Source of the DNA: Anniella stebbinsi
Taxonomy: Eukaryota > Chordata > Lepidosauria > Squamata > Anniellidae
Length of the DNA stretch: 64,000 nt
Assembly: GCA_029215795.1 (NCBI GenBank)
Contig: JARDYH010000001.1
Coordinates: forward strand, 9,604,001 to 9,668,000
Direction: 5' to 3'
Shown here in pieces: positions 1 through 9,574 of this stretch; positions within the stretch are counted from its first letter, which is position 1, and every line of letters starts with the position of its first letter. The notes under the pieces are model-generated. The model saw nothing but the letters and a program-made list of their open reading frames with translations, had not been told where the DNA came from and made no database searches. The position numbers and the translations under genes were made by a program.

Positions 1-356
1 CAATTAAAAATGATTTTGAAAAAAGTTTTATCCCTACTTCCCTCCCTTGCCAATATAAGCATTGATTCCAACTGTACAACAGACCAAGTGCAAGAATAAG
101 AGTAAAAGGAAGTTGATATTAAAAGTAGAGCAGTTTACCCCACCTGAACGAACTAGATCTTAGAGTCCGGTGTCAGCCTGGATTGGGTGGGGTGGGGTGA
201 CCACACTCCCTGTGTCTAATGAAAGTGCAACTGGAATGAGTTCTTAGTCCTGCTAGTAGCAAACATAGGAAATGGGGGCTGACAGAATTGGTGCCCAAAT
301 GGCTGGCTGAGAAACAAGAGGATGGTTCCAGCACGCTCCGGCTAATCATGAGCACC

Positions 357-826
357 ACACTTCAAGAAGGATGCAGGCAAGCTGGAGGAGGTTCAGAGGA
401 GGGCAATGAGGATGATCAGGAGTCTGGAAACAAAGCCCTATGAAGAGAGACTGAAGGAACTGGGCCTGTTAGCCTGGAGAAGAGAAGATTGAGGGGAGAC
501 ATGATAGCACTCTTCAAATACTTGAAAGGTTGTCACACAGAGGAGGGCCAGGACCTCTTCTCGATCATCCCAGAGTGCAGGATGTGGAATAATGGGCTCA
601 TGTTACAGGAAGCCAGATTCCAGCTGGACATCACGAAAAACCTCCTGACTGTTAGAGCAGTACGACAATGGAACCAGTGATCCACTGGGCTCTCCCTGAG
701 GCTTTCAAGATGCAGCTGGAGAGCCATATGTCAGGTATGAATTTAGGAAGGCTCCTGCATTGAGCAGGGGGTTGGACTCGATGGCCTTATAGGCCCCTTC
801 CAACTCTACTGTTCTATGAGTCTGTG
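357..826 (+). mobile_element. CR1 LINE 3' end (5'-truncated)
   Basis: This is the last part of a CR1-type non-LTR retrotransposon. Translation of 489-680 gives the C-terminal tail of CR1 ORF2 (RGDMIALFKYLKG, then TVRAVRQWNQ), which in other copies continues with LPREVV; here a stop follows WNQ. The 3' end runs into the typical 'ggccccttccaactctac' region and an octamer-like tail (ttctatgagtctgtgag) near 810-826. The copy is dead: there is no reverse transcriptase domain and a stop interrupts the tail. Related copies lie at 19350-19515, 33184-33615 and 43967-44345, all on the minus strand. Confidence 0.9.
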
Positions 827-969
827 AGGGTTGCGGAAGTACAAAAAAAGTTCAATTTTTTTAAAAAAAGGAGGGGGCACAACCAAAACCAACCCAATGA
901 GGACTTCATATGCTCAGTATACACAGAATGCTGAATCCCAGTTAGAAAATAGAAAACTGTGGTTGCGGG

Positions 970-1050
970 AGCAGAATGATTCACTCGAGCTCCTTATATC
1001 GTATCTTGAAGGAAGGCATGATGACTGTCTGGTTGGCTGGAACTGTGAGG
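970..1050 (+). mobile_element. possible LINE reverse-transcriptase scrap
   Basis: The plus-strand translation contains a short stretch (LLISYLEGRHDD) resembling the SYLEGR(H/T)Q segment of L2-type reverse transcriptase. The L2 remnant at 58.9-59.4 kb has HSYLEGRHQKVVLG at the same place. It stops where the hAT-like element at 1053 begins. The assignment rests on about 12 residues and could be chance. Confidence 0.3.
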
Positions 1051-1052
1051 AG

Positions 1053-1879
1053 CAGGACCGGCCCTAGCATTCGGAAGACTGGGGCAGCTGCCTCCTGCCC
1101 CTGCCCTTCAGTTTTCATGCAGTGGAGGCAGATGGCTCCAGTTTCAGAGGGGCAGTGATTCCGTTGTGGGTTTGAGTTAGAGCCAGCCAGTTCTCTAAAC
1201 GGGCTATCCAAGGTGCTGCACCCTATCCCGGAAATGGGTTCAGTACCTTGGATAGCACCATTAAAGCTCTGGCTGGCTCTAATGAAAACCCACAATGGAA
1301 TCATTGCCCCTCTGGAACCGGAGCCAGCGGTCTCCACTGGTTTAATAAGAGGGCAGTAAATGGCTAGTTACTTAATTTCTTTTTGCTTGTATATTCATTA
1401 CTATCAGGGAGGGGCAGTGGCATATATGGGATTTTTTGCCTTGGGTATCAAAAGAGCGTGATTAGCCCTGGCAGTGCCTGCTCCAGGTTTTGTTTTTTTG
1501 TGGGTCCTTGAGCGAGGCACGCCTAAATGGGCCCCCACCTTCAGCGAGTCTACCTTCTCGCTGCCATGGTCATAGGTTGCTTTTGCTGCTCCTCCGCTTC
1601 CTAACTCTCACTCCTGCTTGCTTGCTTGGCCGACCGAAAGCCAGGGAGCACGTCAGCCCTGGCCTCTCCTGCTCCTCCTTCTCACCCACCCAGAGCGAGA
1701 GGCAGGTGAGCAAACAGGTTGCAATGAGGAGGAGCAACTCCAGGGGGCGCTCATCCGTGTGGGCCCTTGGCCAGGGCCCAATCATACCTACCCTTCATGC
1801 CAGCCCTAGGCCTTGACTTGAGGCGTGTGTGTGTGTGTGTATGTGCCATTTGGTACTCCAAAAGTCTTGGCCGGCCCTG
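1053..1879. mobile_element. hAT-like non-autonomous DNA transposon, 827 bp
   Basis: The ends form short terminal inverted repeats: CAGGACCGGCC at the left and its complement GGCCGGCCCTG at the right. The 8 bases outside each end are gtgaggag (1045-1052) and gtgaacag (1880-1887), 6 of 8 identical, which fits an aged 8-bp target duplication of the hAT superfamily. No transposase frame is visible. A second MITE (1120-1339) sits inside. The 1600-1815 part recurs in reverse orientation at about 25845-26060 and 42585-42680, so this is a multicopy family. A short (GT)n lies at 1826-1841. Confidence 0.65.
1120..1339. mobile_element. palindromic MITE, CAGTGGAGGC family
   Basis: Left and right thirds are long imperfect inverted repeats starting CAGTGGAGGC and ending GTCTCCACTG, with arms of about 75-80 bp. 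The centre contains a further inverted pair around 'tatccaaggtgc' and 'accttggatagc'. Flanking octamers agree at only 5 of 8 positions. Related elements at 31396-31539 and 39825-40012 have 7 of 8 matching flanks, which supports a hAT-type family. It is nested inside the element at 1053-1879. Confidence 0.75.
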
Positions 1880-1887
1880 GTGAACAG

Positions 1888-2450
1888 AGGCAGTTAGAGG
1901 AAGCGAAGGACCAGCTTTCTTACATTTCAGCATCCAGCATCCAAGCAGTATCTTTGAACACGCACGTCCGGGGCGACCGCGTCTGGCACGATTCCTGGCG
2001 AGGGGGTCAGCCTGCAGCCGGCGTTCGGCGTCTTCTGTTTTGCATCATCGAGCCCATATTTCAAGTCCCGTTTCAACGGTTGTTGATCGTGTACCAGGGG
2101 TGCCTGAGATGGTTCCCAATGAGTCTCAACTTACTGCTTCAGCTGCTTCAGCAAATTGTTTTCCTGCTGGTGTTTCAGGCAGGTCCTCCCTGCGTCCTTG
2201 ACAGGATGAGGAATGCAGCTACAGATTTCAAGTGTCACTCCAATACATTTTCACTCTTGTGCCCCCATCTCCCCTATCCTGGTTTTACTGGGAGAAAGAT
2301 TAGCAAGGAGAAGCTCTTAGCTGGAAAAGACCATTTAAGTTTTCTGTAACTGGACTGCTGAGGCTATTGCCTGATGTAGGGGGGGGGGGGGAAGCCGGGA
2401 ACAATAATTACAGCGTAAGAGGGGTAATGTTGTTTCATAGTGCTACCAAT
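1888..2450. other. unassigned GC-richer segment
   Basis: No repeat family recognised. The plus strand has a 174-codon open frame (1825-2349) that begins inside the transposon and shows no domain. The minus strand has a strong splice-donor word (gtaagt, about 2134-2139) just after a frame reading QQENNLLKQLK, which looks coiled-coil-like. No convincing acceptor or homology supports an exon. A run of 12 G lies near 2380-2391. Confidence 0.4.
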
Positions 2451-2454
2451 ATCC

Positions 2455-2530
2455 GGATGGATTCAGTGGATGATGGGAGTTGTAGCCCAACATATCTGAT
2501 GGGGGGCAGGTTGGGGGAAGTCTAAACCAG
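2455..2530 (+). mobile_element. hAT fragment of the 'gatgatgggagttgtag' family
   Basis: Contains 'gatgatgggagttgtagcc', a word that recurs in both orientations at 29085-29235, 47235-47310, 50698-50825, 51117-51244 and 52230-52335. The 51117 copy has a perfect 8-bp target duplication, so the family is treated as hAT-like. This copy lacks both ends. Confidence 0.5.
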
Positions 2531-2694
2531 CTTGTTTTTCTGCTGGCATGTAGAGTTCACAGATCTCGCTGCCTCTGGAGGTCAGGGAATTTCCCACTTT
2601 GTACTCATTCCGGCGCCTCCTGAAAATGTCGTTGTTCCAGGAAGCCTTCCCTTAATGTTCAGCCATGGTTCATTTTGCATTTTGCATTTTTTAA

Positions 2695-2806
2695 AAAATC
2701 TATATTTAATGTGGTTTTATTCTCTTTTCATTTTATTTTTATCTTGTACACCGCTCCGAAATTTTGAATGGGGAGCGGTATATAAATATTGCAAATAATA
2801 AATAAA
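2695..2806 (+). mobile_element. L2 LINE 3' tail
   Basis: Ends with 'gtacaccgctccgaaat', then 'ggagcggtatataaata' and an aataaataaa tail. This is the usual 3' end of vertebrate L2-like LINEs, with the tail as the priming site. Only the 3' untranslated part remains. Confidence 0.65.
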
Positions 2807-2819
2807 CTCCATCAGGTTA

Positions 2820-4420
2820 AAGAACAAAAGGAAGCCAAATGGCAAGAGCCTTTCTGTCAGCCAAGTTGAGTTTTGTAATGTCTATATTTTCGCAAACGAT
2901 CTGGAGCGTACTGTGTGAACCTGCACCATGGCACAAACACCACCATAAAGAAAACCCACATACCTCACTCTGCTGAGAAACTCATCCTCAAGTCTGCTTT
3001 CCGCCTTCTACTTTTATGTTTATATTTTAATGCCACTTTGCTATTTATATGCCTTCTATGCTTCCACTTGGACATTAAATGTAATGGCCATTCTCTGTGA
3101 GTCACAGCTACCCCCGCCGGAGATGAGCTATAATCAAGATATACTTGATGGGAATTTTATTTCAATTAACGTAAAATGCAACCGCTGATATGGGCACTGG
3201 GATTTTTTTTTTATAGGTGGCTGCATTTTAATGAACAGAACGACTGCCCTGGCCCTGGAAAATGGACTTGTTTGTCTCCCTGTTACTCAAGACTGCTTAT
3301 TGATGGAGAGTTCGAGATCCAGGCTGGAGTTATTCAAGGTGGGTAACTAAATTTAAAGGCAGAAATGGCAGTCATTATTGGATCTTTAATAGCATTTCTA
3401 CAGACAGCGGTGTGCATTGTCTGGGTTGCCGGCCACAAAGATAACATCAGCATAATTAACTAGATGAGTGCTCTAAATGCAACAGATTATGGTTATTTCC
3501 CCCTGTAAATGATTTCCCATGCATCTGGAATTCGGCGCCATAAATCCTGGATCCTGTAAGCAGGTTCAGGGACTGGCATGCACAGGAAACAGACATTTTT
3601 TTTCTTTAGACCTCTGTCCGCCTTAGGTGTAGGTGCACAAAAAATGAGGATGTTTTAGTTGTTGCTTCAGGGTACACATTGATCCAGGCTCCCTGCGAAG
3701 GTGAGCATTAGGAACGGATGAGTTTCAACCAACGAGCTGGCTGTTTATGAAATTTGGTGACGTCACCCGTTTTAATGACTCCTGGGGATCGCAGTCCTCA
3801 CCGCAAGCAAGGTGATGCAAAAGGCCAAGTTACTCCAAAGAGGTGAGGAAAGGGGAAATGCCTGTTGCTTGTGCTTCCGTGTTCCCCAACTGTAATGTAG
3901 GAACATGTTCCAGACAAACAGGACCAGCAGAAAGCAATGTCTCCTGCTTCCCCTCACCGGCACCTCTGGTAAGCAATTTGCTTTGTTGTGATAATAATAA
4001 AAAAAGAGCACCTAGAAAAAAGATTTTTGCCTTTTTTGGGGCCTTATTTATGGATGAAAAACAGCCTGCTGGAGTCAAGTGGAGATAATAATGGAATATA
4101 GCCACTGGAAATATTCCCCCTGATTTGCAGTAGCTGAGCAATGCCCCCTTACAACTCAGCTTTTCTGTCCGGCAGGCTGTTCAGAGGCTCGGCGGTGAGG
4201 AGGGCAATAGCATCAGCTGCCAAGCGATATAACGCCTCGAAGCCAATAAGCGGTAATATGCGCTCCTTGGAGAGTCGGGATGACATGCAGCAACTTGGAA
4301 GAAGCGGAGGCATTAAAAAAAAAAAAAGGCCTGCACAATGTGAGCAAAATTCATAGAGAGGGTGACCGGATAGGTAAAAACTATTTCACTAAAATACTAG
4401 ACATGTTCAGACAGCTGGCA
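2820..4420. other. apparently unique DNA, candidate conserved non-coding block at 3110-3560
   Basis: No repeat, microsatellite or exon recognised over 1.6 kb. The 3110-3560 part is AT-rich, carries words such as ATAATTAACTAG (about 3451-3462) and balanced low-complexity-free sequence, and has no dispersed match elsewhere in the window. Conservation is inferred from appearance only. Small homopolymers occur at 3200-3212 and 4315-4326. Confidence 0.35.
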
Positions 4421-4424
4421 TAAA

Positions 4425-4740
4425 TGCCCCATCGTATGCCCTGAAATGCCTGGGAGTAAAGGACAATCTTAACTTGGAGCCAAAAGGATGACAGTATTGG
4501 CGACAGACAGGCCTTAGCGGGGAGCTCATTCCATAAAACTGGGGTGGGGGGGCACCACTGAGAGGGCCCTCTCCCTTGTTGCTACCTTCCCAGCTTCCCC
4601 TCCTCCACTCAGAGAAAGACCGCAGATGTTAATCACAGCGTCCGTGTAGGTTCAGGTCGGAAGATGCACTCCGTCAGGTATTCTGCACCCAAGCCATATA
4701 AGGCCTTGCACTGTAACTATACAGAGCTCAAAAGGCAATA
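4425..4740 (-). mobile_element. L2 LINE 3' coding remnant
   Basis: On the plus strand the order 'gcctgggagtaaagg ... ggagctcattccat ... caccactgagagggccctctcccttgttgct ... ccatataaggcctt' parallels the complement of the L2 ORF2 C-terminus seen at 58.4-58.6 kb and 9.4-9.55 kb. The frame is broken and the 3' tail is missing. Confidence 0.7.
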
Positions 4741-4809
4741 GATTGCTGTGCAGGTTGTGATGAGCTCTGAAATGGAGGCACTGGAAGAACAGCAATTGAT
4801 CACCAGATG

Positions 4810-5044
4810 CAGGGTGACCAGATAAAATCCAGGTCAGGGCTCATGTAACTTTAACAGTTGTAGAGAAAAGGGAATTTCAGCCAGTGTCATTTGTATGCAA
4901 TTAGATCCTGGTGAAATTCCCTCTTCATCACAGCAGTTAAAGTTGCAGGCACTATACTAGAGGGACCATAGGCAAAAGAAGGCAGGGCCCCTGCAACTGT
5001 TAAAGTTACATGAGCCCTCACCTGGATTTTATCTGGTTAGCCTA
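4810..5044. mobile_element. foldback MITE (TAGGGTGACCATATG family), perfect TSD
   Basis: The element is one long imperfect palindrome of 235 bp. The left half, cagggtgaccagat ... aactttaacagttg, is answered by caactgttaaagtt ... atctggttagccta. Flanks 4802-4809 and 5045-5052 are both accagatg, a perfect 8-bp target duplication, so the family is hAT-type. No coding capacity. It is the first of three copies within 1 kb; further copies at 14248 and 40048. Confidence 0.9.
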
Positions 5045-5070
5045 ACCAGATGTTCTTGGCTGATCTTGGT

Positions 5071-5382
5071 TAGGGTGGCCATATGAAATGGAGGACATGG
5101 CTCCTGTATCTTTAACAGTTGCATAGAAAAGGGAATTTCAGCAGGTGTCATTTGTATGCATGGAGCACCTGGTGAAATTCCCTCTTCATCACAACAATTA
5201 AAGTTGTAGGAGCTCTGACCAGATATAAAAGAGGGCAGGGCTCCTGCAACTTGAACTGTTGTGATGAAGAGGGAAACTCACCAGGTGCTGCATGCATACC
5301 AAGGACACCTGCTGAAATTCCCTTTTCTCTACAATGGTGAAAGATACAGGGGCCCTGTCCTCCTTTCCATATGTTCACTTTA
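5071..5382. mobile_element. foldback MITE, same family, second copy
   Basis: Starts TAGGGTGGCCATATG and ends with the degenerate complement catatgttcacttta. It contains the internal pairs 'tttaacagttgcatagaaaaggg' and 'cccttttctctacaatggtgaaag', and a second inverted set around 'gaagagggaaactcacc'. Flanking octamers match at only 4 of 8, so it is old or its borders are inexact. It lies 26 bp from the first copy. Confidence 0.8.
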
Positions 5383-5475
5383 CTCATGTCAATGAACCTC
5401 TGCTAGGGTGTGGGCTCTCAGCAGATGCCCAGCCATGCCTACCCTTGACCCTCACCCTACCAACTCCCACTAAAC

Positions 5476-5795
5476 TAGGCTGACCATATGAAAAGGAGGA
5501 CAGGGCTCATGTAACTTTAACAGTTGTAGAGAAAAGGGAATTTCAGCCAGTGTCATTTGTATGCAATTAGTCCCTGGTGAAATCCCCTCTTCATCACAAC
5601 AGTTAAAGTTGCAGGCACTATACCAGAGTGACCATATACAAAAGAAGGCAGGGCCCCTGCAACTTTAACTGTTGTGATGAAGAGGGAATTTCACCAGGAA
5701 CTAACTGCATACAAATGGTACCGGCTGAAATTCCCTTTTCTCTACAACTGTTAAAGTTACATGAGCCCTGCCCTCCTTTTCATATGGTCAGCCTA
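5476..5795. mobile_element. foldback MITE, same family, third copy
   Basis: A 320-bp near-complete palindrome from TAGGCTGACCATATG to CATATGGTCAGCCTA (terminal repeats exact over 15 bp). Flanks cactaaac (5468-5475) and cgctaaac (5796-5803) match at 7 of 8, as expected of an 8-bp hAT target duplication. The middle has its own inverted pair built on 'cctcttcatcacaacagttaaag'. This is the best copy for defining the family. Confidence 0.9.
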
Positions 5796-5804
5796 CGCTA
5801 AACA

Positions 5805-6515
5805 AACCCTCGAGTGAAAGAGACCGCTGTTTGCTCCCATGATTTTGTCCTTGGCTTTTCTTCCCTCCATGGAACTTTACAGAACAGTAATCAAGAGATA
5901 AAAGAAAAAGGCCAACAGTTTGTAAAGCCGGCTCCATTTTCAAGGTTTTTTTTCCCAGGGAAACCATTTTGTTACTTAACAAGCACTCCCGGGCAGATGA
6001 TGCCTGCCGGGCCTCGCAGTAATAAATCACAGGAACACAAAACATTCCTTTGCATCTGCAGTTCAGCTGATTAGCATCCCATTCAGGGAAAAGGGGCTTA
6101 GGCAGGGCATTTTCTTTCTCAGCCATCTGTGGTGCATCCCTTCCGCTCCCCCTGGCGTAACAAAAGAGGCCACGTGGAAAGCAACGTTGCAGTTGCTTTT
6201 TCTGGAATCAGAATCTTCAAACGGGTAGAGGTCACACTCCAAAGACCTGGAGTAATGTTTCTCCAAGGAAATGTTGGATGTGTAAACGAATGAGTAAGTG
6301 AATAGGAACTGGTAAAGGAAGGCTACAAGGGAAAATTTAAAAAGTGAAGTGTGTCCTTGGAGTGAACAAGCAACATTTACTCGAAGGATCAACTAGATTA
6401 GGTCCAACAGCTTTTTGGCTTGATTAAAAAGGTGTTCCTGACAGATAAGACAGCAGATTAACACATGTGTGTATGTGTGTGTGTAGAACAGCTTCCCTGA
6501 ACTTGGTGTCCATCA
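5805..6515. other. unique DNA, no gene seen
   Basis: No repeat or coding exon recognised. The 5860-6080 part is AT-rich, has several A/T tracts and an 'aataaatcacaggaacac' stretch, and could be conserved non-coding DNA. A short (TG)n lies at about 6465-6484. Confidence 0.3.
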
Positions 6516-6519
6516 GATA

Positions 6520-6865
6520 CTTTGGAGCATCCTCACATGGGGGAAAATTACGTTTCCTTACCGTTGCGTCTCCGGCCTCACATTTGTCCCACATTACTTC
6601 CTCCTTTGAAAGAGGAAGTAAACAACGTGCAGGTGGCCCATTTAGTTGGACATTTTGATCCTGCTGCTTCTCCTGCGCAAAGCAGGAGATAGTGGCAACT
6701 TCCGTCTTTAAAAATAAATCAGACTTACTGGGATGGTTTTTGTGGCGCGAAGATGGCTAGAAGGGGCGGGAGGCAGACGACATTGTGAGAGGGACCCGCG
6801 AAAATCCGTGAGTGCCCAGTAATGAGCGTGCCATAAAATCCTCATCTGATGGAGCTCTTGGACAG
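6520..6865. mobile_element. dispersed repeat shared with 31985-32372
   Basis: The right part (gacccgcgaaaatcc, then agtaatgagcgtgc, then cataaaatcctcat) matches 32320-32365 almost base for base. The left part shares weaker blocks (ttctcctgc...gcaggag) with 32178-32200. The shared order and spacing indicate one transposable-element family; class unknown, probably a non-autonomous DNA element. Confidence 0.55.
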
Positions 6866-7047
6866 ACTATGCAGCAGCTTGATCCATTTGGTTTTAAAAA
6901 TATTCACTCCATTTCTGACTAGTCCCGTTCAGCTGCTGCTGTTGGAACATATTTTGTTTTTATGAGACAGAGGATGGGGAAAGCTGGGAGCCACAGCTTT
7001 TTTTTTAAAGAACATAAAATCAGGAACTTAGGAAGCAGCCCTAGGCT

Positions 7048-7592
7048 AAAGCTCTTTCCACACCATAGGGGTGGAAAGGGCGGGGAGCGGGTGATCCTGG
7101 AAGTAGCTACTTCCGGGATCGGCGCGCTCAACCCACGTCAGAAATGAGACAGCCCGGGCTTCTCCCGGACCATTGCAACTAGCACCCACCATTTTTTTTT
7201 TAGAACGGAGAAGAGTGCCCAAGAGCTCACGCACAAAAGGTGAGTCCTTAAAAAAAAACCCGCCAACCTGCGGGCCCCCACCCCCCTCCCTGCCCTCCCG
7301 GGGGTGGCGAAACTGCTTCCACCCCCTCTCCTGATGGCCCCAGAGCTGCGTGGTGCGGCTCCACGGCCATCGGTGCAGCTGTGCTTACTTGCGAGTAAGC
7401 GCGGCTGCACTGGGGTGGGCAGCCACATTCTTCCACTGTCCTGGGACCGTGGAAGAATCGGGATTTTTCTGGTTCCTGAGAACCAGGAAAAATCCAGTGC
7501 TCACCACCCCCGCTCCTCCCTGTGCATCATGCGGACTCACAGGGAGCAGCCGGGGTCCATCCCAGGTGTTTTGTCTGGTGTGGAAAGGGCCT
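7048..7592. mobile_element. putative GC-rich MITE with serial hairpins
   Basis: Ends look like inverted repeats: agctctttccacacca at the left and tggtgtggaaagggcc at the right. Flanks do not give a clear duplication (5 of 8 at best). The interior is GC-rich with an 'aaaaaaaaccc' tract, and three consecutive hairpins lie at 7376-7407, 7427-7458 and 7461-7495. It is followed directly by a SINE. Confidence 0.45.
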
Positions 7593-7594
7593 AC

Positions 7595-7765
7595 GTCAGA
7601 TCGTTGATCCTTCTAGCTCAGTATGGTTGACCCTGACTGGCAGCAGCGGCTCCCCAGGGTTTCAAGCAGTTTTCCCAGCCTGACCTGGAGCTTCTGGGGA
7701 TCGAAACTGCGACCTTCTGCCTGCAAAGCAGATGCTGTACCACCAAGCTACATCCCTGAAATTTA
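7595..7765 (-). mobile_element. tRNA-derived SINE
   Basis: On the minus strand the 5' part carries a tRNA-like head with internal promoter words: A box region 'agcttggtggtac' and B box region within 'aaggtcgcagtttcgatcc'. The body is the same as the better copy at 33003-33183. It is not a tRNA gene because the head continues into the SINE body and cannot form a full cloverleaf. Confidence 0.75.
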
Positions 7766-7874
7766 ATTAAGAGATTGTGGGGTCTTTCTCTCTCTCTCTC
7801 TGTGTATGTATTTAGATTTACATTTCATCATAAACAGAACAACGCAAAGGACAAGTATTCTGTCTAAACGACTG

Positions 7875-7965
7875 TGTATTTATTTATGTATGTATGTGTT
7901 TTTACCTCACTCTTCAGCCGAAAAAGGCTCCTGGAGCAGCTTGTAATCATTTTGCCCTCAGGCTT
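7875..7965 (-). mobile_element. L2-like 3' tail fragment
   Basis: Plus-strand sequence 'tttatttatg ... cctcactcttcagccgaaaaaggctcctggagcagcttgtaat' is the complement of an L2-like 3' end with its tail at the left edge. The 7969-8285 stretch that follows is unassigned and contains GA-rich DNA at 8000-8040. Confidence 0.45.
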
Positions 7966-8285
7966 ACAGCCTAACGAAGACATGACACACGAGGAAAAGG
8001 GGTTGGGGAGGGAAGAGGGGGAAAGAGAGAGAGGGGAAAAAATCAAGTAGACTGGCAAGAGGGCTGATGCAATGGCCTTGCTCCCAAAGGAAGGGATGCC
8101 AGCTGGAGCAGGCCGTGACGTTCCCTCGGCCTGCTCCTCTCTCCCTTGCGCCTTCTTCTTCTTCCCCATAAGGAAGATGTGGGATTTGAGCCCCAACTGA
8201 CACAATATCTTCTTTGAAACCACATTTTTCTGTGCCGACAGGTATCTATTTCACAGAAGACAAACTCTTTCAGACTGCTCTAAAG

Positions 8286-8688
8286 CTGAGGTGCGGAAGC
8301 TCAGGCCAGGGGCCCTGATCTGGTCCTCCTGAGGTCCCCAAACGGCCTTCTGGAGTTCCCCAGCAGGCTATACCTTCTTCCCCTGGTCTCGGCCTCTTTT
8401 TCCCAACCACCGATCATGCGATGGTTTCTCAGCTTTTGTGCACCGTTTCTCCCCATTCTAAAAGGTTGGAATGCCTCTCCTAAGGCTTTAGTTACTGGAA
8501 GTAAGGCATTTAAGCTAAAACATGTTGATTTGGGGGGGGGGATGTTTTTGGGCCCACCCCTTTTGGATTTGGGCCACTCCCCTTTGCCTTTGGCTCCACC
8601 CACTACTGGAACATACCCCCAAAAGCTTCTCTGTAATGGAATTTAGCTCTTGGGCTGAAAGAAGTTCTCCTCCACTGCTTTAATGCTT
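8286..8688. mobile_element. hAT-like repeat (CAGGGGTGCGGAAGC family)
   Basis: Shares ordered blocks with 28420-28670: 'cagcttttgtgcaccgtttctccccattctaaaaggttg', 'tggctccacccactactg' and 'gctgaaagaagttctcctcca'. The left edge 'gaggtgcggaagctc' resembles the cleaner end CAGGGGTGCTGAAGC at 9989. No transposase frame. Contains a run of 10 G at about 8531-8541. Confidence 0.6.
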
Positions 8689-8694
8689 TGCTTA

Positions 8695-9055
8695 GTAAAA
8701 AAAACAACGGTACCGCACCTTCCCTCTCCAATAATTAGGATTTTCCCCTTCCACTCAGTGTCGTTTTATTCTCCCGTCTCCAATAAAATGCGAAACGAGT
8801 CTGCCTAATTTGCAATTTCCCTCAACTGTTCTAGTTATTGTGCATGGCCGTTTTCATTGGGGAGTATTAATGGCGCTGTTATCTCTCAGTAATGTTGCCT
8901 TAATACATGTTGTCTATCTGCCTCATTTGCATGTAATGAAAAGCTTGTGTTTGACGAACAACTAAAGATATGTTTGTCTTTTGATTAAGAACAACTGAGG
9001 AAATATCTGTAGCTTATAGGCAGGAAACAAGCTCTGAAGTAGCTTAATGGAATGG
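8695..9055. other. unique AT-rich DNA, candidate conserved non-coding element
   Basis: No repeat match in the window. It contains a perfect octamer ATTTGCAT at about 8927-8934 next to 'gtaatgaaaag', plus TAATTTGCAATTT near 8807 and 'gattaagaacaactgagg'. Such clusters of homeodomain and POU-like words are typical of vertebrate enhancers, but conservation is inferred, not seen. Confidence 0.35.
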
Positions 9056-9077
9056 TGGTGAAACGCATTGTTGAGGG

Positions 9078-9180
9078 AACATTTATTTATTATTGCATTT
9101 CTATACCGCCCACTGGCCGAAGCTCTCTGGGCAGTTCACAAAACTTAAACCCATCAAATACAATTCAAGGTGTAAAACAA
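9078..9180 (-). mobile_element. L2 LINE 3' tail
   Basis: Complement of an L2 3' end. The plus strand reads 'tttattattgcatttctataccgccc' followed by 'agctctctgggcagttcacaaa'. It is directly followed by a second copy of the same tail, so two L2 insertions abut. Confidence 0.8.
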
Positions 9181-9194
9181 ACCAATATATATCA

Positions 9195-9570
9195 ATATTA
9201 CATTTATATACCGCCCCATAGCCAAAGCTCTCTGGGCAGTGTACAAAAATTAAAACTCTGGACATTAAAAATTGATATACAAAATTTAAAATGATAAAAG
9301 CATAAAAATGGACAACATATAAAGACAGTATACATTTAAACAACTATGAACTCTCACCCAGGCCTAAATATAGGGGTCAATTAAAAACTCAGCATATGCT
9401 GTTAAATGCCTGGGAGAAGAGAAAAGTCTTGACCTGGCGCCAGAAAGATAACAATGATGGTGCCAGGAGGGCCTCGTCAGGGAGATCAGTCCATAATTGG
9501 TTGGCCACCACTAAGAAGGCCTCCTCCCTTGTTGCCATCCCCACAATACAGCCAGGATAAAGCCGAGCAG
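9195..9570 (-). mobile_element. L2 LINE 3' end with coding remnant
   Basis: A second L2 tail (tttatataccgccccatagccaaagctctctgggcag) continues into the complement of the ORF2 C-terminal region: 'gcctgggagaagagaaaagtcttgacctggcgcc', then 'ccaccactaagaaggcctcctcccttgttgccat'. The same order is seen at 58.15-58.50 kb. The frame is broken by indels. Confidence 0.8.
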
Positions 9571-9574
9571 TAAT

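Noticed and set aside
1825..2349. Longest open frame in the window (174 codons, plus strand)
   Set aside because: It starts within a transposon and a GT repeat, shows no domain, and its length is near the chance limit for this window.
4810..5795. CRISPR-like array of spaced repeats
   Set aside because: The repeated units are 235-320-bp palindromic transposons with their own target duplications, and the genome is vertebrate.
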